Assembly: GCA_034431435.1 (NCBI GenBank)
Contig: DAOUDG010000022.1
Location: 1 to 49,742, forward strand
Origin: JAHCIE01 sp034431435
GTDB lineage: Bacteria > Chloroflexota > Anaerolineae > Epilineales > JAHCIE01
Direction of reading: 5' to 3'
DNA: 49,742 bases
Below the pieces are notes generated by a model, which saw only the letters and a list, made by a program, of their open reading frames with translations, did no database searches and had not been told where the DNA came from. This document shows, one piece after another, positions 7,608 through 15,802 of this stretch. Positions within the stretch are counted from its first letter, which is position 1. Each line of letters starts with the position of its first letter. The translations under genes were made by a program, and so were the position numbers.

Positions 7608-8264
7608 ATGGCCGGTACGATCACGCGGCTCGAAGTGCAGAAGCGCAATAAGGAGCGGGTCAACGTCTACCTGGATGACGAGTTCGCTTTCGGGCTGCCA
7701 CTGGCGCTGGCCGTCGCGCTTCGCAAGGGACAGCGCCTTAGCGATACCGAGATTGCCGCCTTGCGCGAGCAGGATGGCGTCGCGAAGGCCTACGACCGCG
7801 CGCTGAACTACCTCAGCTATCGGGCGCGCTCCGAGCGCGAGATACGCACTTACCTGCGGCGCAAAGACGTGAGCGACGACGTGGCGGAGGAGATTGTGGC
7901 TCGCCTGCGGCGCGTCGGCCTGGTGGATGACGCGGCCTTCGCCAGCCTGTGGGTGCGCAACCGCCAGGCCACCAGCCCACGCGGCGAGCGCGCCCTGCGC
8001 CAGGAACTGTGGCAGAAGGGTATCGCCCGCGACGTGGTCGACGAAGCTTTGACCGACCTGGACGAGACAGGCCAGGCGCTGGAGGCGGCACGGCCCCGCG
8101 CCCAACGGCTGGCGGGGCTGGAAGCGGTCGAGTTCCGCAAGAAGCTGACCGACTTCCTGCTGCGGCGCGGCTTTAGCTACAGCGTGGCGCGGGGTGTCGT
8201 GGCGCAGGTGTGGGCCGAGACGACGGGTGAGCGGCTGGAGATGGAGGGCGGCGAGGGTGAATGA
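7608..8264 (+). CDS. recX: regulatory protein RecX
   Basis: 218 residues. RecX binds RecA filaments and modulates recombinase and coprotease activity. The start MAGTITRLEV at 7608 gives the usual N-terminal strand (EVQKRNKERVNVYLDDEFAFGLP). The characteristic three-helix repeats follow (ALNYLSYRARSEREIRTYLR, then VGLVDDAAFASLWVRNR and FLLRRGFSYSVARGVV). The frame is open 26 codons further upstream, but that stretch is the terminator-like hairpin. The Shine-Dalgarno is weak (GAGGT, 3 bases from the ATG), in line with limited expression. Position behind recA supports the call. Confidence 0.92.
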   Translation: MAGTITRLEVQKRNKERVNVYLDDEFAFGLPLALAVALRKGQRLSDTEIAALREQDGVAKAYDRALNYLSYRARSEREIRTYLRRKDVSDDVAEEIVARLRRVGLVDDAAFASLWVRNRQATSPRGERALRQELWQKGIARDVVDEALTDLDETGQALEAARPRAQRLAGLEAVEFRKKLTDFLLRRGFSYSVARGVVAQVWAETTGERLEMEGGEGE

Positions 8265-8341
8265 CCCTCGCCCGCGCGTCATCGGCAGGGGTAAGCGGCC
8301 AGGGCGCGCAGTGTACGTGATGACGATGGTGGCGACGAGAG

Positions 8342-8359
8342 CGGGGCGACCTCGCCCCG
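8342..8359 (+). terminator. hairpin after recX
   Basis: CGGGGCGA (8342-8349) and TCGCCCCG (8352-8359) are perfect inverted arms, 77 bases after the recX stop. No T-run follows, so the role is tentative. Confidence 0.35.
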
Positions 8360-8382
8360 ACAGGGGACTGGAGCGCGGGCAA

Positions 8383-8415
8383 GGGGTTGGGCTGAATGGT
8401 GTTCAACCTAACCCC
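8383..8415 (+). repeat. inverted repeat in the rny upstream region
   Basis: Arms 8383-8396 and 8402-8415 pair with one mismatch and one G-U pair around a 5-base loop. It lies 82 bases before rny. It may terminate recX transcripts or structure the rny leader. Confidence 0.4.
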
Positions 8416-8497
8416 CTGCCCACGGCCGACCGCCGGGGCAGCTAACCTGACCAAGAACTCTTGAAGTTGAACCTTACCAACAGAAAGGAGGTGGCGC

Positions 8498-10063
8498 ATG
8501 GGATGGGCGCCGACGATCATTGCGCTTCTCCTGGGGCTTGCACTTGGGGTGTTCGCCGGCTGGTACGTTGGCCTGTCGCGCGGGAAGACACAAGGATTTG
8601 CATTGAAGGAGGCCCAGGACAGGCAGACGCTCCAGTCAGCCCAGGCAGAGGCAGAGCGCCGATTGGCGGATGCTGACGCCCGCGCTCGAGAGACGCTTCT
8701 CCACGCCAAGGATGAAGCGTTGCGCCTGCGCGAGCAGGTAGAGACCGAGCAGAAGCAGCAACGCCGCGAGTTGCAGTCCCAGGATCAGCAGCTCAACCAG
8801 CGACGCGAGAAACTTGACCGGCGCTTCGATCAGTTGGAGAGCCGTTCGCGCAACCTGGATCAGCGGGAGAAGCGGGTGCTGAAGATGGAGCAGGATGCAG
8901 AGCAGATTCAGACCCAGCGCATGGCTGAGTTGCAACGGGTTGCCAACATGAGTCAGGACGAGGCGCGGAGCCTGGTTCTGCGTCAGGTAGAGGAAGCCGC
9001 GCGCCAGGACATGGCGCGCATCATCCGCGAGGTCGAGGGGGAAGCCCGCGAAGAGGGCGACCGCCGCGCTCGCGAGATCATTGGCATGGCGATTCAGCGC
9101 TGCGCTACGGATCAGGTTTCGGATGTGGTTGTATCAACCGTCCCTCTCCCCGGCGAGGAGATGAAGGGACGCATCATCGGCCGTCAGGGCCGCAACATTC
9201 GCGCCATCGAACAGATCACGGGTGTGGACATCATTGTCGACGACACGCCCGACGCGGTCTTGTTGTCGTGTTTCGATCCGGTTCGGCGAGAGGTGGCGCG
9301 GCTGTCACTCCTCAAGCTTATCCACGACGGGCGGATTCACCCCGCGCGCATCGAGAAGGTAGTACGCAAGACGGAAGAAGAGTTGGAGCAGGTGATGCGC
9401 GAGGCCGGGGAACAGGCTGCCTACGATGCAGGTGTTCCTGGTCTCCATCCGGAGATCATCAAGCTGCTGGGGCGGATGAAGTACCGCACCAGCTACGGCC
9501 AGAATGTTCTTGCCCACTCGGTGGAGACGGCCCACATCGCTGCCATGATGGCTTCTGAGTTGCATGCCGATGTGGAGGTGGCGCGAGCCGCCGCTCTCCT
9601 GCACGATCTGGGTAAGTCAGTCAGTCACGAAGTCGAGGGGCCTCATGCTCTGATTGGAGCGGACATTGCCAGGCGCTATGGCCTGCCGCCGAAGGTGGTC
9701 AACGCCATCGCGTCGCATCACCACGAGGAGGAGCAGCTCTCTGTCGAGGCGGTGCTCACCGAGGCGGCCGACGCCATATCGGGCGCGCGTCCCGGGGCGC
9801 GCCGCGAGACGCTCGAGTTGTACATGAAGCGCATCAAGGCCCTGGAAACCGTCGCGAGTGGCTTCAGCGGCGTGTCTGAGTCGTACGCGATTCAGGCGGG
9901 GCGCGAGATTCGCATCATTGTCAAGCCCGACGAAGTCGACGACCTGGCTATCATCCAGATGTCGCACGACATCGCCAAGAAGATCGAGGAGTCGTTGGAG
10001 TATCCAGGCCAGATCAAGGTGACGGTAATCCGAGAGATGCGAGCTACCGACATCGCTCGTTAA
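8498..10063 (+). CDS. rny: ribonuclease Y
   Basis: 521 residues from ATG 8498, with a strong AGAAAGGAGG site. RNase Y is a membrane-anchored endoribonuclease that starts mRNA decay. Architecture is complete: one N-terminal membrane segment (about 5-25), a long charged coiled coil (about 30-150, Gln/Arg/Glu-rich), a KH domain (about 205-270, GRIIGRQGRNIRAIEQITGV) and an HD domain with the His-Asp pair in LLHDLGK (H369, D370). Length is typical for the family. In Bacillus rny also lies near recA and spoVS; here ymdB, found between rny and spoVS in Bacillus, is missing. Confidence 0.97.
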   Translation: MGWAPTIIALLLGLALGVFAGWYVGLSRGKTQGFALKEAQDRQTLQSAQAEAERRLADADARARETLLHAKDEALRLREQVETEQKQQRRELQSQDQQLNQRREKLDRRFDQLESRSRNLDQREKRVLKMEQDAEQIQTQRMAELQRVANMSQDEARSLVLRQVEEAARQDMARIIREVEGEAREEGDRRAREIIGMAIQRCATDQVSDVVVSTVPLPGEEMKGRIIGRQGRNIRAIEQITGVDIIVDDTPDAVLLSCFDPVRREVARLSLLKLIHDGRIHPARIEKVVRKTEEELEQVMREAGEQAAYDAGVPGLHPEIIKLLGRMKYRTSYGQNVLAHSVETAHIAAMMASELHADVEVARAAALLHDLGKSVSHEVEGPHALIGADIARRYGLPPKVVNAIASHHHEEEQLSVEAVLTEAADAISGARPGARRETLELYMKRIKALETVASGFSGVSESYAIQAGREIRIIVKPDEVDDLAIIQMSHDIAKKIEESLEYPGQIKVTVIREMRATDIAR

Positions 10064-10127
10064 GCCCGGAACCACAACGTTCCGCGTGCGGGCGGGCCGA
10101 CACCCACCAGGAGGTACCACCATCATC

Positions 10128-10406
10128 ATGGCCAGCAACGTAATCAAAGTGTCTGGCACGTCACGTACTACCGCCGTCGCCGGCGCGATTGCGGGGGTGA
10201 TTCGCGAGCAGCGCCGCGCCGAAGTGCAGGCGATAGGCGCGGGCGCGGTCAACCAGGCCATCAAAGCCGTTGCGATTGCGCGCAACTACCTTGCCGAAGA
10301 CGGCATCGACGCCATCTGTATCCCGTCCTTCGCCGAGGTCCAGATCGGCGACCAGGAGCGAACCGCGCTGCGGCTGGTAGTTGAGCCGCGACAAGCGGGA
10401 GAATAG
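10128..10406 (+). CDS. spoVS: stage V sporulation protein S (SpoVS, Alba-like)
   Basis: 92 residues, start MASNVIKVSG at 10128. AGGAGGT at 10109-10115 is 12 bases away, longer than usual, but no better start is seen. The sequence is strongly SpoVS (VAGAIAGVIREQ, VQAIGAGAVNQAIKAVAIAR, ERTALRLVVEP). SpoVS is a small Alba-fold protein probably binding nucleic acid. It is needed for spore coat maturation in Bacillus but is widespread in non-sporulating bacteria such as Chloroflexota and Thermus. Its place behind rny suggests a link to RNA metabolism. A strong terminator follows. Confidence 0.95.
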   Translation: MASNVIKVSGTSRTTAVAGAIAGVIREQRRAEVQAIGAGAVNQAIKAVAIARNYLAEDGIDAICIPSFAEVQIGDQERTALRLVVEPRQAGE

Positions 10407-10414
10407 GCTACGAG

Positions 10415-10458
10415 GAGAGGGGGCGAAGACCACGCAGTCTTCGCCCCCTCTCTCTTTT
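10415..10458 (+). terminator. rho-independent terminator after spoVS
   Basis: A perfect 16-base-pair stem (10415-10430 with 10437-10452), loop CACGCA, then TCTTTT. It closes the recA-recX-rny-spoVS cluster. Confidence 0.85.
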
Positions 10459-10495
10459 CCCCACACCGCCCAGCCGCTTCAGCCTGCGCGCGGGC

Positions 10496-11158
10496 CTACT
10501 TCAACTGGCGGTTGACCTGATCGAGCAGGAACTTCACCATCGGGTTGTTGGGGTTCGCCTGCACCGTGCGCGCGATCTGGCACATCGCGCCAATGGCCGC
10601 GTTGCCGCCGCTCGCTACCTCGGCCAGGTTGAAGGACAGGCGCTGGCTGGGGATGGTCGTGCCCAGCTCGGGCACGGCCACCGGCGCCATGTCCAGACTG
10701 ACGCGCTCGCAGCTGTCGCCCTCGGTCGTGATAATGGCGGTCACGTTGGGCACCGTGCCGCCCTGGCCGCTGGCGCGCTTGTAGGTGATGGCTCCCGTCA
10801 TCTGCAACCGGTTGCCTTGCACCCCCAGATTCTGCAGCGCGTACACGTACTGAATCTTCTCGCCCCCTAGATTGAAGCTACCTTCGACCGTGTTGCCCAG
10901 GAAGCGCGCCGTCAGGTTCGTCACGCCGGGCGCGGCGGGCGCGGCGGCCTTTGGCTGGGCCTGGGCAGCGGGCGGGGGGGCCGTGGTCGGAGTCGGCGGG
11001 GCGGGTGATGGGGCTGCGGTGGGCAAGGGAATACGGGTGGCAGTGGGGGCAGGCGCGGCCACCTGGCCGCCGCCCCAGAACTGGTTCCATACGCCGCAGC
11101 CGCTCAGGCTCAGCGTCATCGCCAGCGCCAGGGCGAAGGTCAAGCCTCTAACAATCAT
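10496..11158 (-). CDS. lipoprotein with Pro/Ala/Thr linker, function unknown
   Basis: 220 residues. The ATG at 11158-11156 follows GGAGGAAACCAGGT; a start eight codons earlier has no such site. The signal peptide ends in a lipobox (LSGC, Cys21), so the protein should be lipid-anchored outside the membrane. Residues about 35-75 are a flexible Pro/Thr/Ala linker. The folded C-terminal part (about 75-220) contains two Cys (GDSCERV and AMCQIA) and no motif I recognise. The promoter has the extended -10 TGCTATAGT (11201-11193). It diverges from the AlkZ-related gene. Confidence 0.75.
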   Translation of the reverse strand: MIVRGLTFALALAMTLSLSGCGVWNQFWGGGQVAAPAPTATRIPLPTAAPSPAPPTPTTAPPPAAQAQPKAAAPAAPGVTNLTARFLGNTVEGSFNLGGEKIQYVYALQNLGVQGNRLQMTGAITYKRASGQGGTVPNVTAIITTEGDSCERVSLDMAPVAVPELGTTIPSQRLSFNLAEVASGGNAAIGAMCQIARTVQANPNNPMVKFLLDQVNRQLK

Positions 11159-11192
11159 ACCTGGTTTCCTCCATCCTTCCATACAAGCCTAT

Positions 11193-11201
11193 ACTATAGC
11201 A
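11193..11201 (-). promoter_or_regulatory. extended -10 of the lipoprotein promoter
   Basis: TGCTATAGT on the minus strand, about 35 bases before the ATG. A weak TTGGGC lies 18 bases further upstream. Confidence 0.55.
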
Positions 11202-11280
11202 CATACCGGGCCACGCGCCCAACAACACGGATGTTCGCGTAGGGCGAAGTTGCCCCGCCCTGGCGCTACAACTCGCTGCC

Positions 11281-12150
11281 ATGTCTTCCCTCATCACCAT
11301 CAGCTTCGCCACCATCGCCGCCCACCGCGATATCACCTACCGCCGCACGCCGGGCCGCCGCCTGCACACCGCCGACGATGCGGCGCGCTGGGTGGACGAG
11401 GTCGGCTTCGCCTTCCTGTTCCCTGACCCCGCCATCGAGATGCCCTCCCTGTGGCAGGCCACGTGCGGCGAGGTCCGCCCTATCCCTAGCCACCATCACG
11501 ACCACGACCTGGGCCACGTCTGGGGCTGGAAAGATAGCCTGCCCGCTCAGCGCCGCATCTTCTACGCCAAGCTGCTGCGCGGCAAGCCAATGCTGGTCGC
11601 CCTGGACCACGCCCCGCTGTTCTACGCCCTGACCGATAACTTCGGCGACGAGGCCGACTATCTGGCCGAATACGAGGCGGGCGCGCTGAGCGTGGAGGCC
11701 AAGCGCGTCTACGAGGCGCTGTTGGCCCAGGGCCAGGCCGCCCCCACCAGCGTCCTGCGCCGGGTGGCGGGTCTGGAAGGCAAGGCCCACATGGGTCGCT
11801 TCGACCGCGCCGTGGCCGAGTTGCAGCGGGGCATGAAGATCGTCAAGGTGGGCATCTCCGATAGCAACCGTTGGGGCTACGCCTACGTCTACGATCTGTT
11901 GCCCCGCGCCTACCCCCACATCCCCGAGCAGGCGCAGGCCCTGTCGCGCCGCGATGCCATGCGCGGCTTGCTGCGCCGCTACCTTACCAGTGTGGGCGCG
12001 GCGCGCGTCGACCAGGTCGCCCGCCTGTTCACCTGGGACGCCAGCCTTGTCGACCGCCTGGCCGAGGAACTGGCCGCCGAGGGGGTCAGCCGAGGCCCTG
12101 TCGAGGGCCTGGCAAGCGACTGCCTGGTGTGGGGGGACCTGCGCGGATAG
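11281..12150 (+). CDS. AlkZ-related (YcaQ-like) protein
   Basis: 289 residues starting at ATG 11281; no Shine-Dalgarno is visible. The sequence resembles the AlkZ-related family, distant relatives of the crosslink-repair glycosylase AlkZ/YcaQ (WKDSLPAQRRIFYAKLLRGKPMLV, and winged-helix-like segments around VYEALLAQGQAAPTSVLRRVAG). A His/Asp cluster, HHHDHDLGH near residue 80, is unusual and could bind metal. The catalytic QxQ-type motif of YcaQ was not found, so glycosylase activity should not be assumed. It precedes aceK by 70 bases but aceK has its own promoter. Confidence 0.5.
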   Translation: MSSLITISFATIAAHRDITYRRTPGRRLHTADDAARWVDEVGFAFLFPDPAIEMPSLWQATCGEVRPIPSHHHDHDLGHVWGWKDSLPAQRRIFYAKLLRGKPMLVALDHAPLFYALTDNFGDEADYLAEYEAGALSVEAKRVYEALLAQGQAAPTSVLRRVAGLEGKAHMGRFDRAVAELQRGMKIVKVGISDSNRWGYAYVYDLLPRAYPHIPEQAQALSRRDAMRGLLRRYLTSVGAARVDQVARLFTWDASLVDRLAEELAAEGVSRGPVEGLASDCLVWGDLRG

Positions 12151-12170
12151 CGACAACCGACCGCCGATTG

Positions 12171-12179
12171 TGCTATAAT
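12171..12179 (+). promoter_or_regulatory. aceK promoter (extended -10)
   Basis: TGCTATAAT, a perfect extended -10 hexamer, lies 21 bases after the upstream stop codon and 41 bases before the aceK ATG. The -35 region (CGACAA at 12151) is poor. Confidence 0.65.
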
Positions 12180-12220
12180 AGCCATGACGCAGCGTGTTAT
12201 CGCTCGCGGCGGGAGGTTGC

Positions 12221-13966
12221 ATGGCGCGCAGCATGGACGAACGAGAACTGGCTCTGTCGGGGGCATCGGTCATCTACGATGGCTTCGATGTCTACCACAC
12301 CCACTTCAAGAAGATTGCCCGTCGCGGGCGGTCCCGCTTCGAGGCCCGCGAGTGGCACGGCCTGCAAGAGGACGCTGTCGAACGGCTGGACCTGTACAAG
12401 GCGGCTATCGATATGACCCTGGGCATCATCCGCGCCTTGCTCGGCCGCGAAGTCCGCAATCGCTGCCTGTGGGCTGGGATGAAGGATCGCTACAGTGACC
12501 GAATCGCCGGCCGCGATGACGTGGAGATGGCCGAGACCTTCTTCAACTCGGTCACCCGCCGTATCTTCTCCACCGTCGGTGTCGATCCCCACATTGAGTT
12601 CGTCGCCTCCGGCCCGCGCGCCGCGTTGCCGCCCGGCCCGCCCGTCTTCCGCGCCTACCGCGCCGCCACCACGACCGACCTCGTGCGCGCGATCCTCACC
12701 GACTACCCGTGGGATATCGGCTACGAGGACCTGGAGCGTGACGTGGGCCACATCGCCGCTGCCATTGATACTTATCTGGGCGTGCGTGTCAGCGGTCAGC
12801 CCGTCAGCGTCGCCGAGATGGTCAATGCAGTCTTCTACCGCAACAAGGGCGCGTACCTCGTCGGGCGCATACGCGCGGGCGGCCAGACTATCCCCCTCAT
12901 CCTGCCGTTGCTCAACAGCGACGGCCAGGTCTACGTGGACGCTGCCCTGCTGACCGAGGATGAGGCCAACATCGTCTTCGGCTATACCCGCTCCTACTTC
13001 CACGTCGAGGCTGAACGCCCCTCGGAGCTGATTGCCTTCCTCAAGACCATCATGCCCCGCAAGCGTATCGCCGAGCTGTATATCTCCCTGGGCTACAATA
13101 AGCACGGCAAGACCGAGCTGTACCGGGACCTGCTACGCCACCTGGCGACCACCGATGACCGCTTCGAGATCGCGCCTGGCACCAAGGGCATGGTGATGAC
13201 CGTCTTTACCATGCCGTCCTACGATCTGGTGTTCAAGATCATCAAGGACCGCTTCGCCGAGACCAAGACGTCCACCCGCGCCGATGTCATCGAGCGTTAC
13301 CAGCTTGTCTTCCACCACGACCGCGCCGGCCGCCTCATCGACGCCCAGGAGTTCGAGCACCTGGAGTTCGACCGCGCCCGCTTCACCGACGAGTTGCTGG
13401 AAGAGTTGGCGGACGTGGCGGGTCGCACGGTCAGCGCCGACGACGACAAGGTGGTCATCCGTCATCTGTACATCGAGCGGCGCGTCACGCCTCTCAACCT
13501 GTACATCCAGGAGCGCGAACCGGCTCTCGCCCGTGAGGCCGTCATCGACTACGGCACGGCCATCAAGGACCTGGCAGCAACCAACATCTTCCCCGGCGAT
13601 CTGTTTCTCAAGAACTTCGGCGTCACTCGTCACGGTCGCATCGTCTTCTACGACTACGATGAGTTGTGCCTGCTGACAGACTGCAACTTCCGCCGCATAC
13701 CGGAGGCCAACGGATTCTGGGAGGACATGGAGGCGGAGCCGTGGTTCTCGGTCGGCGAGAACGACGTCTTCCCTGAGCAGTTCAGCAGCTTCCTGGGCTT
13801 GCAGGGGGACCTGCGGCGAACGTTCTTGGAGCACCACGGCGACCTGTTCGGCATCGACTACTGGCTGCGCACCATCGAACGTCACCGTAGCGGCGAGGTC
13901 ATCGACCTGTTCCCCTACCGCCAGTCGCGCCGCTTCCCTCGATCGACTCCGGTCCCGGCCGACTGA
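12221..13966 (+). CDS. aceK: isocitrate dehydrogenase kinase/phosphatase
   Basis: 581 residues from ATG 12221, behind GGGAGG. AceK phosphorylates and dephosphorylates isocitrate dehydrogenase, switching carbon between the TCA cycle and the glyoxylate shunt. The protein matches E. coli AceK along its length, including GTKGMVMTVFTMP, FKIIKDRF (Lys339, equivalent to K336), IRHLYIERR, NIFPGDLFLKNFG (Asp460) and FYDYDEL (Asp478); key residues are shifted by three from the E. coli numbering. AceK is best known from Proteobacteria. No icd, aceA or aceB gene is in this window. Its last 68 bases overlap the MFS gene on the opposite strand. Confidence 0.96.
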   Translation: MARSMDERELALSGASVIYDGFDVYHTHFKKIARRGRSRFEAREWHGLQEDAVERLDLYKAAIDMTLGIIRALLGREVRNRCLWAGMKDRYSDRIAGRDDVEMAETFFNSVTRRIFSTVGVDPHIEFVASGPRAALPPGPPVFRAYRAATTTDLVRAILTDYPWDIGYEDLERDVGHIAAAIDTYLGVRVSGQPVSVAEMVNAVFYRNKGAYLVGRIRAGGQTIPLILPLLNSDGQVYVDAALLTEDEANIVFGYTRSYFHVEAERPSELIAFLKTIMPRKRIAELYISLGYNKHGKTELYRDLLRHLATTDDRFEIAPGTKGMVMTVFTMPSYDLVFKIIKDRFAETKTSTRADVIERYQLVFHHDRAGRLIDAQEFEHLEFDRARFTDELLEELADVAGRTVSADDDKVVIRHLYIERRVTPLNLYIQEREPALAREAVIDYGTAIKDLAATNIFPGDLFLKNFGVTRHGRIVFYDYDELCLLTDCNFRRIPEANGFWEDMEAEPWFSVGENDVFPEQFSSFLGLQGDLRRTFLEHHGDLFGIDYWLRTIERHRSGEVIDLFPYRQSRRFPRSTPVPAD

Positions 13967-15296
13967 CAGGCGTGACCGCCGGCGGGTCAGCGCCGACCAG
14001 TGCGGCGACAGGAGAACGACGCCGAATCGCCAGGAAGGCCAATACCCCGGCCACGGCGACGATAATGGCCGCGCCCAGGAAGGCGGCCTGCGTGCCCACG
14101 ACCGCGCCGAACAGCCCGGTGGCGACGAAACTGGCATTGTAGGCGGCGGCCATCGTCACGTTGTTCGCGCTCTCGACGCGCCCCCGCCGGTCGTCAGCGA
14201 CATTCATCTGGATCAAGGCCGCGATGACCGAGCGGGAAGCGATCAGGCCCAACCCGATGCCAAACACGGTGAAGAGCACTGGGTTGAGATGGTCGAGAAA
14301 GGGAAACACTGCCAGGCTGGCGGCCAGGGTTAGCATACCGCCAATGACGAAGGCAGAGGGGTAGCGGTGGGCGTACGGCGTCGCCGCCAGAGCGCCACCG
14401 ACAACCATGCCCAGGCCCAAGATGCTGAGGAGCGCGCCGAAGTCGGCGGGGTCAACGCCGAAGACCGTCTCGACGTGACTCACGCCCAGGATAATGACCG
14501 CCCCCAGGCCCAACATGCTCGCTCCGCCGGCGGCAATCAGGCGTAGCAGGAGGGGTTGCTCGCGCACATAGCGCAGGCCGCTCACCATCTCGTCACGCAA
14601 CTGCGGCGCCGTGAGAGGCTCCGCGTCGACCTTGACGTGACGGACGCTGATCAGGAAGATGGCGAGGGCCGAGATGCAGTAGCCGGCCGAGTCGGCCAGG
14701 ACAGCCGCGTGCGGCCCAAAGCGCGCTACAAACAAGCCGCCCAGGGCCGGGCCGACAACGAGCGAGATGATCTGGCTGCTTTCGACAAGCATGTTGGCCG
14801 CCACCAGGCCGGTCGGCGGGACCAGACGGGGCAGCAGGGCATTGCGGGCCGGGATGAACAGGACACCCGCGGTGCCCATGACGAAGGCGACCAGCATGGC
14901 GATGGGCAGGTCGCGAATGCTATTCACGAATAGCAGGCCGAGCACTGCCCCCGCGCGGACCAGATCCGACGCCAGCATGGTCAGGCGGCGATCGAAGCGA
15001 TCGACGAAGACGCCCGCGAACAGGCCAAACAGTAACGTGGGCAGGCCCAGGGACGCGGCGAAGGCCGCCAGGGCTAGCGGCGAGTCGGTCAGCGAGCCGA
15101 GATAGGTCAGCATGGCCACCAGGAGGAAGCTATCGCCGGTGGCGGACATGACCAGACCGAGCCACAATAGCCGCAGATCGCGGCTCTGGAGAGCGACTCG
15201 AAGCCCTGCGCCGGTGATAGGCGCCAGTTCCGACGCCGGCCCAGCCTCGACCAGGCTCTCGGTCACGTCGGACTCAGGATACCTGTCGTCCTGCAT
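13899..15296 (-). CDS. MFS transporter, EntS-like drug/siderophore exporter type
   Basis: 465 residues with 12 predicted membrane helices and hydrophilic tails. The loop after helix 2, GVFVDRFDRRLTM, is the MFS motif A (Gly-x3-Asp-Arg), and the early RDLRLLWLGLVMSATGD is typical of the MFS_3/EntS group, which exports siderophores or drugs by proton antiport. The ATG at 15296 has AGGAGGG directly in front, with a spacing of only two bases. The C-terminal Pro/Gly/Ser-rich tail is encoded opposite the end of aceK. The substrate cannot be told from sequence. Confidence 0.88.
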   Translation of the reverse strand: MQDDRYPESDVTESLVEAGPASELAPITGAGLRVALQSRDLRLLWLGLVMSATGDSFLLVAMLTYLGSLTDSPLALAAFAASLGLPTLLFGLFAGVFVDRFDRRLTMLASDLVRAGAVLGLLFVNSIRDLPIAMLVAFVMGTAGVLFIPARNALLPRLVPPTGLVAANMLVESSQIISLVVGPALGGLFVARFGPHAAVLADSAGYCISALAIFLISVRHVKVDAEPLTAPQLRDEMVSGLRYVREQPLLLRLIAAGGASMLGLGAVIILGVSHVETVFGVDPADFGALLSILGLGMVVGGALAATPYAHRYPSAFVIGGMLTLAASLAVFPFLDHLNPVLFTVFGIGLGLIASRSVIAALIQMNVADDRRGRVESANNVTMAAAYNASFVATGLFGAVVGTQAAFLGAAIIVAVAGVLAFLAIRRRSPVAALVGADPPAVTPVSRPGPESIEGSGATGGRGTGR

Positions 15297-15406
15297 ACCC
15301 TCCTGCTCCCCCCGACTCCCGCGATCGGGTTGATGACATTCCGTGACGCATCAGCGCCCCATGGCGCTTCGCCCCGTGTGGCGCACGCAACATGCCGACA
15401 TGGTTC

Positions 15407-15438
15407 GGGGGCGACGCGGCATAAGCTGCGTCGCCCCC
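15407..15438. terminator. hairpin downstream of tatA
   Basis: Arms 15407-15420 and 15425-15438 pair over 14 positions (one G-U pair on the tatA strand would be A-C-like on reading; otherwise perfect) around a 4-base loop. No T-run follows. It lies 26 bases beyond the tatA stop. Confidence 0.45.
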
Positions 15439-15463
15439 GCTGGTGTGGGGCAAGGATGCGCCG

Positions 15464-15739
15464 CTACTCGCGACTGGGCGCGGATGGTGGGGGAGTCTCG
15501 ACGGTTGAGGCGACCGGCGGAGGCGTCGGCGGTGTGACGGGGGTCACCGTCGGTGCGGGCGCAGCGACAGGCTTGTCGCTTACTGCGTCGCTCACCGTCT
15601 GCGTTGCCTCGGAGGTGGCCTTGCGGAACTCCCGCATGCTCTCGCCCAGGCCGCGCGCCAGTTCGGGCAGCTTCTTCGGCCCGAAGATCAGCAAGGCCAC
15701 AAGGGCGATGAGAGCAATCTCCCAGGGGGTGATGTTCAC
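15464..15739 (-). CDS. tatA: twin-arginine translocase subunit TatA/E
   Basis: 91 residues. The start is GTG at 15739-15737, with AAAGGAGG 11 bases upstream. TatA forms the pore-like part of the Tat system that exports folded proteins. The N-terminal helix with IALIALVALLIFGPKKLPEL, including the conserved FGPKKLPEL hinge, and the amphipathic helix ARGLGESMREFRKAT are complete. The tail is Pro/Thr-rich, as in other exported proteins here. No tatC lies next to it. The promoter is near consensus (TTGACC, 17 bases, TATACT). Confidence 0.93.
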   Translation of the reverse strand: MNITPWEIALIALVALLIFGPKKLPELARGLGESMREFRKATSEATQTVSDAVSDKPVAAPAPTVTPVTPPTPPPVASTVETPPPSAPSRE

Positions 15740-15773
15740 GATGCGTGATACCTCCTTTCAACCCGTTTGACCA

Positions 15774-15802
15774 AGTATACCCCCACTGGCCGCCGGGGTC
15801 AA
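15774..15802 (-). promoter_or_regulatory. tatA promoter
   Basis: On the minus strand TTGACC (15802-15797), a 17-base spacer and TATACT (15779-15774). The -35 box overlaps the last codons of the upstream membrane-protein gene. Confidence 0.65.
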
